From: Metaruminococcus_A sp964607135
Lineage (GTDB): Bacteria > Bacillota > Clostridia > Oscillospirales > Ruminococcaceae
NCBI GenBank assembly: GCA_964607135.1
Contig: CAZSIV010000010.1
Coordinates: 1-64,000 of the forward strand
Direction: 5' to 3'
Length of the DNA stretch: 64,000 nt
Both the position numbers and the translations under genes were made by a program. Of this stretch, positions 7,706 through 15,645 are shown one piece after another (positions within the stretch are counted from its first letter, which is position 1; every line of letters starts with the position of its first letter). Under the pieces are notes generated by a model, which saw only the letters and a list, made by a program, of their open reading frames with translations, made no database searches and had not been told where the DNA came from.

Positions 7706-8193
7706 TCCAGCAGTCCCTCCTTTACTAAAATTTCTTTCAGCCATTTCCGGGTGCGGAACTCGATCACCCGCGCTGAATTCTCCGAAATGCCGAGCCGTTC
7801 GGCGATCTCGCTGTAGGAGCAGAGCTCCAGCCGCATCTGAACGACCGTTCGGACCCGCTCGTCTTTTTCGAGAAGGAGTTCCTTGATCCGCCCGACCGCC
7901 TGGCCTGCGGCAATCCAGTCGTCCAGATCCTCCCCTGCAAAGGAGATCAACCGGTCGTCGTACTCTAAAAGCTCCCGTTTCCCCTTGAGCTGCCGGAGCC
8001 AGAGGTGGCGGGCGATGCCGCAGAGCCAGGTTCGGACGGAGGATTCCCCTTTGAAGCGCCCAATCGACCGGAGAGCCTGCAAAAACGTTTCGGAAAGCAG
8101 ATCCTCGGCGAGCAGGGGATCGTGGGACAGGCTGAGCAGGTAGCCGTAAACCGCCTGCCGGTGCGCGCGGTAGAGTTCCTCGATTTCCCACAT
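7702..8193 (-). CDS. ECF-type RNA polymerase sigma factor
   Basis: The 163-residue protein has the two ECF domains. Sigma region 2 is at ~5-70 (ELYRAHRQAVYGYLLSLSHDPLLAEDLLSETFLQAL, then VRTWLCGIARHLWLRQLK) and sigma region 4 at ~105-160 (VVQMRLELCSYSEIAERLGISENSARVIEFRTRKWLKE, with the helix-turn-helix). It is first in a four-gene operon with overlapping junctions: sigma, zinc-finger anti-sigma, two YfjL-like proteins. ECF operons usually drive their own promoter. No clear sigma-A promoter is visible upstream, consistent with autoregulation. Confidence 0.93.
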   Translation of the reverse strand: MWEIEELYRAHRQAVYGYLLSLSHDPLLAEDLLSETFLQALRSIGRFKGESSVRTWLCGIARHLWLRQLKGKRELLEYDDRLISFAGEDLDDWIAAGQAVGRIKELLLEKDERVRTVVQMRLELCSYSEIAERLGISENSARVIEFRTRKWLKEILVKEGLLE

Positions 8194-8331
8194 CGGCCTG
8201 TCCCCCTTTCTGTTATTGAGTCGCTGTTTTTCAAAAAATATTACGCCCGGATATCAACTTTTTAAATCTGGGCGGAAATATTGGGCGCCCGGGATGGTAA
8301 ACCGCCGAGCGGGGAGGGAAGCCGAACGGAA

Positions 8332-8414
8332 AAGGAAAAGCCCCGGACAGCGGGGGATTCTTCGACAATCTGCGCTTGAGGCGGCACAGAGCCAAAAATT
8401 CCCGCTGTCCGGGG
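8332..8414 (-). terminator. Terminator of acyl-CoA synthetase operon
   Basis: CCCCGGACAGCGGG (8341-8354) is perfectly complementary to CCCGCTGTCCGGGG (8401-8414). On the minus strand the stem is followed by CTTTTCCTTTTCC. The 46-base loop is unusually long for a terminator. Confidence 0.65.
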
Positions 8415-8428
8415 TTTCGTTTCCGGTC

Positions 8429-10093
8429 TTATTGATCCGCCTGGTCATTGCTGCGGATTTCAGCGCGTTTGATCTTCCCGCTGATGGTTTTGGGCAGCTC
8501 CTTGACAAATTCGACCACACGGGGGTATTTGTAGGGCGCGGTCGCGTCCTTGACGAACTTCTGAAGCTCTTTTTTCAGCTCTTCAGAAGGGGTATAGCCC
8601 TTTGCCAGAACGATGGTCGCTTTGACGGCGTAGCCGCGGAGCGGATCCGGCACGCCGGTGACGGCGCATTCGACGACCGACGGGTGCTCCATCAGCACGC
8701 TTTCGATCTCGAACGGCCCGATCCGGTAGCCGGAGCTTTTGATCACGTCGTCGGTGCGGCTCATGTACCAGAAATAGCCGTCCTCATCCCGCCAGGCCAT
8801 GTCCCCGGTGTGGTAGAGGCCGTCGTGCCAGGCTTCTTTTGTCTTTTCCTCGTTGCGGTAATAGCCGGAGAAAAGGCCGAACGGCTTTCCCTTATCGGTG
8901 CGGATGACGATCTCCCCGACCTCGCCCGGCGGCACCGTCTCACCGTCCGCGTTGACGAGATCAACGTCGTACTGGGGATTTGGCTTGCCCGTCGAGCCGG
9001 GCTTCGGCTCCATCCCGACCAGGTTGGCGATCACCAGCGTCGTCTCAGTCTGGCCGAAGCCCTCCATCAGCTTCAGGCCGGTGTACTGGTAAAACTTGTT
9101 GAAGACCTCCGGGTTGAGGGCCTCTCCGGCGATGGTGCAGTATTTGAGGGAGGACAGGTCGTATTTGCCGAGATCCTCCTGGATAAAGAAACGGTACATC
9201 GTCGGCGGCGCGCAGAAGGTGGTGATGTTGTACTGGGCGAAGAGCGGCAGAATGTCGTCGGCGTGGAAGCGGTCGAAGTCATAGACAAAAATCGCCGTCT
9301 CGCTCAGCCACTGGCCGTACAGCTTGCCCCAGACCGCCTTGCCCCAGCCGGTGTCCGAAATGGTAAAATGAATCCCGTCCGGGTCGACGTTATGCCAGTA
9401 ATGGGCGGTGACGAAGTGCCCCAGCGCGTAATCGAAGCTCTGGGTGGCGATCTTCGGATACCCGGTGGTGCCGGAGGTGAAGTACATCAGCATAGGGTCG
9501 GAGATCACGGTCGCTTCCTCCCCGGCCGGGCGCTCAAAAACGGGAGACTGGGCTTCCAGCAGGGCGTCGAAGTCTTCCCATCCGTCCCGATGGCCGTTGA
9601 CCAGCAGTTTAGTGTGCACCGTCGGGCTTTCGGGAAGGGCGGCTTCGATGTGTTCCGGCACGCCGTCGTCCTGGGTGGCGACGACGGCGGAGATTCCCGC
9701 AGCATTGAAGCGGTAGGCAAAGTCCTTCTTCATCAGCTGATTGGTCGCAGGGATAGCGACCGCGCCCAGCTTGTGGAGCCCGAGGATCGCAAACCAGAAC
9801 TGGTAGTGGCGCTTGAGCACCAGCATGACCCGGTCGCCTTTTTTGATCCCCTTCGCCTTAAAAAGATTCGCCGCCTTGGATGAGTAGGCGCGGAGCTGCT
9901 CAAAGGTGAAATTTAAATTTTCTTTATTTTTACTCACCCAGATCAGCGCCCTTTTGTCCGGGTTCTTTTCCGCCAGGGCGTCCATTACATCGAAAGCGAA
10001 ATTGAAATTCTCCGGCGGGTGAAAGGTCAGGTTTACCAGATGGCCCTGGCTGTCCTCCTCCACCGTGACAAATTTTTCATAGATTCTCTCCAT
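8429..10093 (-). CDS. AMP-forming acyl-CoA synthetase
   Basis: The 554-residue protein is an ANL-superfamily ligase, making acyl-CoA from a carboxylic acid, ATP and CoA. The P-loop-like motif YFTSGTTGYPK is at ~215, the A5 region MEGFGQTET near 345, the ATP-binding YHTGDMAWRDEDGY near 425, and the C-terminal catalytic Lys in TISGKIKRAEIR near 540. Overall similarity is to the medium-chain (MACS/benzoate-ligase-like) group; the acid it activates is unknown. It follows the XRE-cupin gene by seven bases and is therefore under the same T-box control, suggesting a link to amino-acid catabolism (inference). Confidence 0.9.
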   Translation of the reverse strand: MERIYEKFVTVEEDSQGHLVNLTFHPPENFNFAFDVMDALAEKNPDKRALIWVSKNKENLNFTFEQLRAYSSKAANLFKAKGIKKGDRVMLVLKRHYQFWFAILGLHKLGAVAIPATNQLMKKDFAYRFNAAGISAVVATQDDGVPEHIEAALPESPTVHTKLLVNGHRDGWEDFDALLEAQSPVFERPAGEEATVISDPMLMYFTSGTTGYPKIATQSFDYALGHFVTAHYWHNVDPDGIHFTISDTGWGKAVWGKLYGQWLSETAIFVYDFDRFHADDILPLFAQYNITTFCAPPTMYRFFIQEDLGKYDLSSLKYCTIAGEALNPEVFNKFYQYTGLKLMEGFGQTETTLVIANLVGMEPKPGSTGKPNPQYDVDLVNADGETVPPGEVGEIVIRTDKGKPFGLFSGYYRNEEKTKEAWHDGLYHTGDMAWRDEDGYFWYMSRTDDVIKSSGYRIGPFEIESVLMEHPSVVECAVTGVPDPLRGYAVKATIVLAKGYTPSEELKKELQKFVKDATAPYKYPRVVEFVKELPKTISGKIKRAEIRSNDQADQ

Positions 10094-10100
10094 TTATGAA

Positions 10101-10676
10101 TCAGTCCTCCTTCTTTTCCAGGATGATCGCCAAAAATTCACAGTCGGCGTTGTCGGCGGCGATCATGCCGTGGCCGCGCCCGGAATTGTAGTAAACCGCA
10201 TCCCCTTCGTGCAGGACTTCGATGTGCTCCTCATACCGGAAAATCAAAGTCCCTTTCAGGATGTAGTCGAACTCTTCCCCCACATGGGTGGACAACTCGA
10301 TGTTGTTGCTGTCCTGGCTCGGGTCGAACTTCGCGGTGACGAAGAACGGCTCGGCTACCTTGTCTTTAAAAAATGAGGCGAGGTGGAGATAAGTAAATCC
10401 TTCGCGGCGTTCGAGCGGGAGCCCGTGCCCCTTCCGAACGATGGAATACTGGGACAGATGGGGCGCTTCCCCCGTTAAAAGCTCCGACAGATCGAGGTGG
10501 AAAGCTTTGGCGCACTTGTAAAGGAAAGTAAACGAAAAATCACTTTCTCCATTCTCTGCAGCCGTGTACTCTTCGACCGTCGTGTCGGTAATTCGCGCCA
10601 TTTCCTCAATGGTCAGCTCTAAAATGAGCCGCATCCCTTTAATTCGCTCCGCGATCTGCGCAACCTGATTTTCCAT
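10101..10676 (-). CDS. XRE-family regulator with C-terminal cupin domain
   Basis: The 191-residue protein joins a helix-turn-helix domain (~5-70: IKGMRLILELTIEEMARITDTTVEEYTAAENGES) to a cupin (~110-190: LSTHVGEEFDYILKGTLIFRYEEHIEVLHEGDAVYYNS, GHGMIAADNADCEFLAI). Such regulators bind a small acid or amino-acid-derived ligand in the cupin and control adjacent metabolic genes. The binding site AGGGGATTATT precedes ATG 10676. It is first in a two-gene operon with the acyl-CoA synthetase. The leader contains a T-box, so the operon is under both tRNA-sensing and probable protein control. Confidence 0.9.
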   Translation of the reverse strand: MENQVAQIAERIKGMRLILELTIEEMARITDTTVEEYTAAENGESDFSFTFLYKCAKAFHLDLSELLTGEAPHLSQYSIVRKGHGLPLERREGFTYLHLASFFKDKVAEPFFVTAKFDPSQDSNNIELSTHVGEEFDYILKGTLIFRYEEHIEVLHEGDAVYYNSGRGHGMIAADNADCEFLAIILEKKED

Positions 10677-10763
10677 AATAATCCCCTTTCACTGATGGTT
10701 TATAAACAGCCCCTCGGCGGTAAACACTAAAATATGCCGTCAATAAGCCGTCTGATACAAAAA

Positions 10764-11020
10764 TAAAAAAGCCCTCGTCCACAATGGGACGAGAGCAAAT
10801 TCCCGCGGTACCACCCAAATTGACGCGCCAAACGCGCCCGCTTTTCAGGCTCTGACAAGCCCTATGCCGATAACGGTGCAAACCGTAGCGGCTTAATCAA
10901 AGTTCAGCCGCTCCGCTCAAAAGGGATCAGACTTTACTGCCGCGGCTGCCTTACACCAACCGGCAGCTCTCTGAAACACGAACCTGTAAAGCTGTTGTCT
11001 TTCTCACAGCGTTTTAAATT
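10764..11020 (-). ncRNA. T-box riboswitch leader
   Basis: On the minus strand the conserved T-box core GGGTGGTACCGCG is complementary to 10803-10816. It is followed by a terminator stem GCTCTCGTCC/GGACGAGGGC (10771-10796) with a T-run at 10762-10770. Upstream is a long stem I with the AGAGA-type motif (CAGAGAGCTGCC), and a stem above the specifier loop, CTTTAC/GTAAAG. Uncharged tRNA pairing with the T-box stabilises the antiterminator and lets transcription continue. I cannot assign the specifier codon with confidence; the region after GTAAAG reads TCTGATCCC. The next gene is the XRE-cupin regulator, not a tRNA synthetase. Confidence 0.93.
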
Positions 11021-11026
11021 TGCTTT

Positions 11027-11055
11027 ATTCTAGCATAATCCAAAATCGCTGTCAA
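11027..11055 (-). promoter_or_regulatory. Promoter of the T-box operon
   Basis: On the minus strand TTGACA (11055-11050) and TAGAAT (11032-11027) are separated by 17 bases, predicting a start near 11020, just before stem I of the T-box. Confidence 0.85.
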
Positions 11056-11076
11056 GTGGTAAATTTTTAAATCCTT

Positions 11077-11286
11077 CTAGTCTCCCGACGGAAGGGTGTC
11101 GTTGCGGCGGAAGAAAAGCGAGATACACCAGAGCCCGGCAAGCGCCACCAGCGTGTAAATGATCCTGCTGACCACCGCGCCCTGGCCGCCGAAGATCCAG
11201 GCGACGATATCGAACTGGAAAATCCCGATGGAACCCCAGTTGATCGCGCCGATGATGACGAGCGCCAACGCAATTTTATCCAACAT
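11077..11286 (-). CDS. DUF378 family small membrane protein
   Basis: The 69-residue protein MLDKIALALVIIGAINWGSIG continues into IFQFDIVAWIFGG, then a second helix (IIYTLVALAGLWCISLFF). The GAINWG motif near residue 13 and the two-helix layout are diagnostic of DUF378, a widespread family of unknown function. ATG 11286 is preceded by AAAGGAGT, which decides the start over longer readings. It ends 22 bases before the T-box promoter and is probably its own unit. Confidence 0.88.
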   Translation of the reverse strand: MLDKIALALVIIGAINWGSIGIFQFDIVAWIFGGQGAVVSRIIYTLVALAGLWCISLFFRRNDTLPSGD

Positions 11287-11547
11287 ATTTTTTACTCCTT
11301 TGGGGACGGTTCCTGCACCGGAACAGTCCGCTTTATTTTCACGGGCGGGATGTAAGCCCCCGGCGGCGGGCGTTTGAAGGCCCGCATCCGCACGGGCGGC
11401 GAATTTCCGCAACAATAGTATGCTTCTCCCCTTTTACTTTTATGCGGATCTGTGATAAAATAAAAGTTACTCTTATCCTGTACGGGATGAAACGTAAAAT
11501 TTTTGCATAAAAATTCCATTTTCAGTTAAAGGAGTGTCCGCAAGCCT

Positions 11548-12213
11548 ATGGATCAAACGACGATGATCGCGGTCGCCGCCTGCGCGGTGATTCTCATAAT
11601 CGGAGGGATTATCGCCCTCGTCATGCGGCGAAGGAAAAACCACCCCCGGCAGCTGGGGAAAAAAGGGGAAAAGCAGGTCGGCCGGGTTTTAAAAAAATAC
11701 GCCCGCTTTAGCGACGTCAAAATTTTAAACGACGTCTATCTTCCTCTGTATGACGAAACCACCCAGATCGACCATATTCTGATCGCGCCGTTCGGCGTGA
11801 TGGTGATCGAAACCAAGAACTGGGCGGGCTCCATTTACGGGGATCCCGCAGAGGAAAAATGGCTCCAAGTGGTGGGGAACGACCGGAATTACCACTACAA
11901 TCCCCTCAAACAGAACAAAACCCACATCGACAACCTCCGCCACCTGTTCCGGAAGGAGAACGTCTACCGGGTCAATTTGGAGGGCGCTGTCGTTTTCGCC
12001 GGGTCGAAGGTCAGCCTCTACTGCCCGCGGAACGTCCCGGTGATGACCCTTAAGCAGTTTAAAAAGCTCTTGAAAAAGCCGGCTTATGCGGCCGACAACA
12101 AGGTGGACGTCCAGAAGGTGTACGGCGCCATCGCCAAAAATCAGGTAACGGATAAAAAAAGAATTTCAGAACACGCAAAAAACGTCGAAAAAAAGGAAAA
12201 GGCGCGTCCTTAG
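11548..12213 (+). CDS. Membrane-anchored NERD (nuclease-related) domain protein
   Basis: The 221-residue protein has one N-terminal membrane helix (MIAVAACAVILIIGGIIALVM) and a basic stop-transfer stretch (RRRKNH). A NERD domain follows at ~40-160. The endonuclease-like core is visible: KKGEKQVGRVLKKY, then QIDHILIAPFGVMVIETKNWAG, where D, E and K match the PD-(D/E)xK pattern. The tail is Lys-rich. NERD proteins are proposed to process DNA, but their role is poorly known. ATG 11548 follows AAAGGAGTG. The aminotransferase gene begins 37 bases downstream. Confidence 0.85.
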   Translation: MDQTTMIAVAACAVILIIGGIIALVMRRRKNHPRQLGKKGEKQVGRVLKKYARFSDVKILNDVYLPLYDETTQIDHILIAPFGVMVIETKNWAGSIYGDPAEEKWLQVVGNDRNYHYNPLKQNKTHIDNLRHLFRKENVYRVNLEGAVVFAGSKVSLYCPRNVPVMTLKQFKKLLKKPAYAADNKVDVQKVYGAIAKNQVTDKKRISEHAKNVEKKEKARP

Positions 12214-12249
12214 CGCGCCGCCGGATCAGACAAGGAGGAAGCTCAACTG

Positions 12250-13440
12250 ATGGAATATCAATTTTCAGAGCGGATCAAAACAATCAAAGCTTCGGCAATC
12301 CGTGAAATCTTCAAACTGACCGCCGATCCCGCCGTCATTTCGTTTGCGGCAGGGAACCCTTCGCCCGACGCCTTTCCGGTGGAGGCCGTTCGGGAGATCA
12401 CGGCGGACGTCCTGAAAAACCAGCCGGTCGAGGCGCTTCAGTACAACATCACGGAGGGGTATCTCCCTTTGAGAAATTACTTAAAGGAGACTCTGCTCCC
12501 CGACATCGGCAGCTTTTCCCCTGAGCGGGACGACGCCATCGTTGTCACCGGCGGCCAGCAGGGGATCGACCTGACCTGCAAGGTGCTCTGCAACGAGGGG
12601 GACACCGTGCTGTGCGAGAACCCGAGCTTTGTCGGCGCGCTCAACGCCATCAAAGCCTACAATACCAACCTGGTCGGGATCGATCTCGACGGGGACGGGA
12701 TCAACTTAGAGCAGCTGGAGCAGGCGCTGAAAACTGAAAAAAACGTCAAGCTCCTCTACACCATCCCCACCTTTCAGAACCCGTCGGGCATTACCGCCAC
12801 CGCGGAAAAACGGCGGGCGGTTTACGAGCTGTGCAAACAGCACGGCGTTCTGATCCTGGAGGACAATCCCTATGGCGCTCTCCGCTTTGAAGGGGAGGAT
12901 GTCCCGACCATCAAGTCGATGGACAAGGACGGGATCGTCATCTACTCCGGCAGCTTCTCCAAGGTGCTTTCACCGGGGATCCGGGTCGGCTTCCTCAGCC
13001 TGCCCAAAGAGATCAGCGCCAAGGTCGTCGTGGCAAAACAGGTCAACGACGTCCACACCAATATACTCGCCCAGATGATCGCTTACAACTTTGTTACGAA
13101 GTACGACTTCGACGCCCACCTGGAGCGGCTGCGCGCCCTCTACCGGCGCAAATGCACCTTTATGCTGGAGCAGATGGATAAATACTTTGATCCCCGCGTC
13201 AGCTATACCCGTCCGCAGGGAGGCCTCTTCCTCTGGGCAACGCTCCCGGAGGGAGTCGACATGATGCAGTTTACCCGCGACGCGATCGCCAATAAAATCG
13301 CGGTCGTCCCGGGGAGCACCTTCCTGCCCCATGAGGAGACGATGGTGTCTCATTCCTTCCGCCTCAACTTCTCGATGCCGAGCGAGGAGCAGATCGAAAA
13401 GGGGATTAAAATTCTGGGGGAGATGACCCGGTCGCTGTAA
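12250..13440 (+). CDS. PLP-dependent aminotransferase, class I/II (LysN/2-aminoadipate type)
   Basis: The 396-residue fold-type I aminotransferase begins SERIKTIKASAIREIFKLT and has FAAGNPSPDAFPVE, typical of the 2-aminoadipate/aromatic aminotransferase group related to MocR C-domains. The PLP site includes TGGQQGIDLTCKVL, the Asp in LILEDNPYGALRF, and the Schiff-base Lys in YSGSFSKVLSPGIRVGF. A C-terminal Arg (SFRLNFSMPSEE) would bind the substrate carboxylate. It transfers amino groups between amino acids and 2-oxo acids; substrate specificity is not readable. AAGGAGG at 12233 precedes the ATG. trpS lies 33 bases downstream, probably in the same transcript. Confidence 0.9.
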   Translation: MEYQFSERIKTIKASAIREIFKLTADPAVISFAAGNPSPDAFPVEAVREITADVLKNQPVEALQYNITEGYLPLRNYLKETLLPDIGSFSPERDDAIVVTGGQQGIDLTCKVLCNEGDTVLCENPSFVGALNAIKAYNTNLVGIDLDGDGINLEQLEQALKTEKNVKLLYTIPTFQNPSGITATAEKRRAVYELCKQHGVLILEDNPYGALRFEGEDVPTIKSMDKDGIVIYSGSFSKVLSPGIRVGFLSLPKEISAKVVVAKQVNDVHTNILAQMIAYNFVTKYDFDAHLERLRALYRRKCTFMLEQMDKYFDPRVSYTRPQGGLFLWATLPEGVDMMQFTRDAIANKIAVVPGSTFLPHEETMVSHSFRLNFSMPSEEQIEKGIKILGEMTRSL

Positions 13441-13473
13441 CGGCTGGAAGCATCCCCAAAGGAGATAGAAACT

Positions 13474-14484
13474 GTGGAGCAAACAACGAATCAAAAGAAA
13501 GTCATCCTCAGCGGCATCCAGCCCACCGGCGTCTTTACGCTGGGCAATTATCTGGGGGCCATCAAAAACTGGGTGGTTTTGCAGGAGGAATACCACTGCG
13601 CTTATATGATCGCCGACCTGCATTCGATCACCGTGCGCCAGGAACCGGCAAAGCTCCGGCAGCAGATTCTGTCGGCGTTTGCCACCCTTCTCGCCTGCGG
13701 GATCGACCCGGAGAAGAGCCTGACTTTCATCCAGAGCCAGGTTCCTCAGCACGCGGAGCTTTCCTGGGTGCTGTCCTGTTATACCCAGTTCGGGGAGCTG
13801 TCCCGGATGACCCAGTTCAAGGACAAAAGCGCCAAGCACGCCGACAACGTCAACGCCGGGCTGTTCACCTACCCCGCGCTGATGGCGGCGGACATCCTGC
13901 TTTATCAGGCAGATCTGGTTCCGGTCGGCGTCGACCAGAAGCAGCATCTGGAGCTGACACGGGATGTTGCCGTGCGTTTCAACAACGCCTACAGCGACAC
14001 TTTCACTTTGCCTGAGCCCTATATCCCGAAGGTCGGCGCAAAGATCATGTCGCTGGCGGATCCGATGAAAAAGATGTCGAAGTCGGACGAAAACCCCAAC
14101 GGGTTTGTCACCATCCTCGACGAGCCGGACGCGATCATCCGCAAATTTAAACGCGCCGTCACCGATTCGGACACCCGCGTCTGCTATGCGGAGGGGAAGG
14201 ATGGGATCAACAATCTGATGACCATCTACTCGGTTGTCACCGGAAAGACGCTGGATGAGGTGGAGCGGGAATTTGAAGGAAAAGGCTATGGTGAATTCAA
14301 GCTCGCCGTTGGGGAAGCGGTCAGCGATCACCTCAGACCCGTCCGGGAGGAGCACAAGCGCCTGCTGGCGGATAAAGCTTATCTGGAGCAGGTTTACTCC
14401 GAAGGGGCCCGCAGAGCCCAGCAGATCGCGCAGAGAACGCTGAGCAAAGTGTACCGCAAGGTTGGGTTTGTCCCGGTAAAGTAG
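13474..14484 (+). CDS. trpS: Tryptophanyl-tRNA synthetase
   Basis: The 336-residue class I synthetase charges tRNA-Trp. The HIGH-type motif is in SGIQPTGVFTLGNYLGAIKNW and the KMSKS loop in DPMKKMSKSDENPNG. Tryptophan-pocket stretches include ADLHSITVRQEP, ADILLYQADLVPVGVDQKQHLELTRD and LPEPYIPKVGAKIMSL. It starts with GTG 13474 after AAAGGAGATAG. There is no T-box in front of it, and it seems to be co-transcribed with the aminotransferase. Confidence 0.96.
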   Translation: MEQTTNQKKVILSGIQPTGVFTLGNYLGAIKNWVVLQEEYHCAYMIADLHSITVRQEPAKLRQQILSAFATLLACGIDPEKSLTFIQSQVPQHAELSWVLSCYTQFGELSRMTQFKDKSAKHADNVNAGLFTYPALMAADILLYQADLVPVGVDQKQHLELTRDVAVRFNNAYSDTFTLPEPYIPKVGAKIMSLADPMKKMSKSDENPNGFVTILDEPDAIIRKFKRAVTDSDTRVCYAEGKDGINNLMTIYSVVTGKTLDEVEREFEGKGYGEFKLAVGEAVSDHLRPVREEHKRLLADKAYLEQVYSEGARRAQQIAQRTLSKVYRKVGFVPVK

Positions 14485-14560
14485 CCGGTTTGTAGCCAGA
14501 CTCGCCAATCGGCGATCCTTACCCTTAGTTGACAAGGGCAAACACGCTCCGGAGCTTCAA

Positions 14561-14666
14561 AGGCAGGGTACCCCTGCGGGCAATTCGCACCCAAACGTTT
14601 TAACAGTCTTTAAGTGGCTATCCTGCGAGACACCTAAGATAAAAAAGGTGCAATCTGCCTCGCGGG
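14561..14666 (+). ncRNA. Structured RNA candidate, copy A (unidentified family)
   Basis: Blocks AATTCGCAC (14582), TTTTAACAGTC (14598), TATCCTGCGAG (14619) and ATCTGCCTCGCGGG (14653) recur in a second copy at 48146-48295. The spacing from the first to the third block is 37 bases in both. CCTGCGAG pairs with CTCGCGGG around a CACCT/AGGTG hairpin, and AGGCAG (14561) pairs with CTGCCT (14655), which cannot form at the same time as the whole CTCGCGGG helix. The strand is inferred from G-U-compatible pairing. It lies in the 301-base gap between trpS and the rubrerythrin terminator. Local hairpins TCGCC/GGCGA (14502-14515) and CCCTT/AAGGG (14522-14537) precede it. Confidence 0.6.
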
Positions 14667-14741
14667 CTGCGGGCCTGCAAGTCTTATACTGCCTAAGAAT
14701 CGCGTTTGTCCAGCCCGGTCACGGGCGCCTGATTGAAAAGA

Positions 14742-14777
14742 AAAACGCCCCGAAGCTCGACAGCTTCGGGGCGTTTT
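14742..14777. terminator. Bidirectional terminator between trpS and rubrerythrin
   Basis: AAAACGCCCCGAAGCT pairs with AGCTTCGGGGCGTTTT (16 bp). T-rich sequence follows on both strands, so it can end rubrerythrin (minus) and anything read through from trpS (plus). Confidence 0.9.
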
Positions 14778-14785
14778 CATATCGA

Positions 14786-15331
14786 TCAATAATTTTCGGG
14801 TTTGAGTTCGAAGTAGGAGCGGGGATGGGAGCAGACCGGGCAGACCTGTGGCGCGGACTCCCCGTAATGGATGTGTCCGCAGTTGCGGCAGACCCAGTAT
14901 TTCTTTTCATCCCGTTTGAAGACCTGCTGGGTGTTCAGGTTCTGGAGCAGCTTGCGGTAGCGCTCCTCGTGCTCTTTTTCAATCTTCGCCACCAGGTCGA
15001 ACAGGGTGGCAATTTTTTCGAACCCCTCTTCCCGCGCATCTGCGGCAAACCGTTTATACATGTCCGTCCATTCGTAGTTTTCGCCGTCCGCGCCGTCTTC
15101 GAGGTTCTGAGCAGTCCCGCCCATCCCATCGTGAAGGAGCTTGAACCAGATTTCGGCGTGTTCTTTTTCATTTTCAGCCGTCATGGAAAAGAAGTCCGCG
15201 ATCTGCTCATACCCCTCTTTTTTGGCCTGGCTGGCGTAAAAGGTGTATTTATTCCTCGCCTGGGATTCTCCGGCGAAGGCCGCCATCAGGTTCGCCTCGG
15301 TTTTGCTTCCTTTGAGCTCTTTCATTTTCAT
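14786..15331 (-). CDS. rbr: Rubrerythrin
   Basis: The 181-residue protein has the two standard parts: a four-helix di-iron domain (1-140) with Glu/His ligands in AAFAGESQARNKYTFYA, ENEKEHAEIWFKLL and KIEKEHEERY, and a C-terminal rubredoxin-like domain with two CxxC pairs (YWVCRNCGHI and CPVCSHP). Rubrerythrin reduces hydrogen peroxide in the cytoplasm of anaerobes. The ATG at 15331 follows AAAGGAGAATG-like sequence. It is a single gene closed by a strong bidirectional terminator. Confidence 0.96.
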   Translation of the reverse strand: MKMKELKGSKTEANLMAAFAGESQARNKYTFYASQAKKEGYEQIADFFSMTAENEKEHAEIWFKLLHDGMGGTAQNLEDGADGENYEWTDMYKRFAADAREEGFEKIATLFDLVAKIEKEHEERYRKLLQNLNTQQVFKRDEKKYWVCRNCGHIHYGESAPQVCPVCSHPRSYFELKPENY

Positions 15332-15645
15332 TCTCCTTTTTGTCTCAGAGTGTTGGCTGCATGTTCGTCTCTATTCTGCCCAAAACACCGAGGGGTTTAT
15401 ACAGCGGAGCGGTTTTTCTGCTTTACCTCTTGCTTTTTGCTCGGGACAGTGAAAGCCGGGTTGCTTTTCGATTCGCTGTTTCGTTTTTTATCGGCTTCGG
15501 AGTATTCGTGCTCCTGTTGAGTGAAAATGATTTTTGCCCGTCAATGGAACGCCCCCTCTGCCTTTCAAGGCAGAGGGGGCGTGCAGCTTCGTGGAAATCC
15601 ATCCGAAAAGAGGGGTTCTGAATACGGTTCTGCCGAACGGACGGA
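15332..15645. other. Intergenic region with one perfect hairpin
   Basis: No convincing gene is seen in these 314 bases. They hold the upstream region of rubrerythrin (read leftwards) and the downstream region of the glycosyltransferase gene. The only clear structure is a 15-bp palindrome at 15550-15581. Confidence 0.6.
15550..15581. repeat. Perfect 15-bp inverted repeat
   Basis: CGCCCCCTCTGCCTT (15550-15564) is exactly complementary to AAGGCAGAGGGGGCG (15567-15581) with a two-base loop. No T-run follows on either strand. It may terminate the glycosyltransferase transcript weakly or be a dispersed REP-like palindrome. Confidence 0.6.

Noticed and set aside
8216..9883. Long plus-strand open frame across the acyl-CoA synthetase gene
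   Set aside because: It lies antisense to a gene with all ANL-superfamily motifs, and its start is inside the sigma-factor upstream region with no binding site.
13441..13473. T-box before trpS
   Set aside because: Only 33 bases separate it from the aminotransferase gene, and no T-box core is present.
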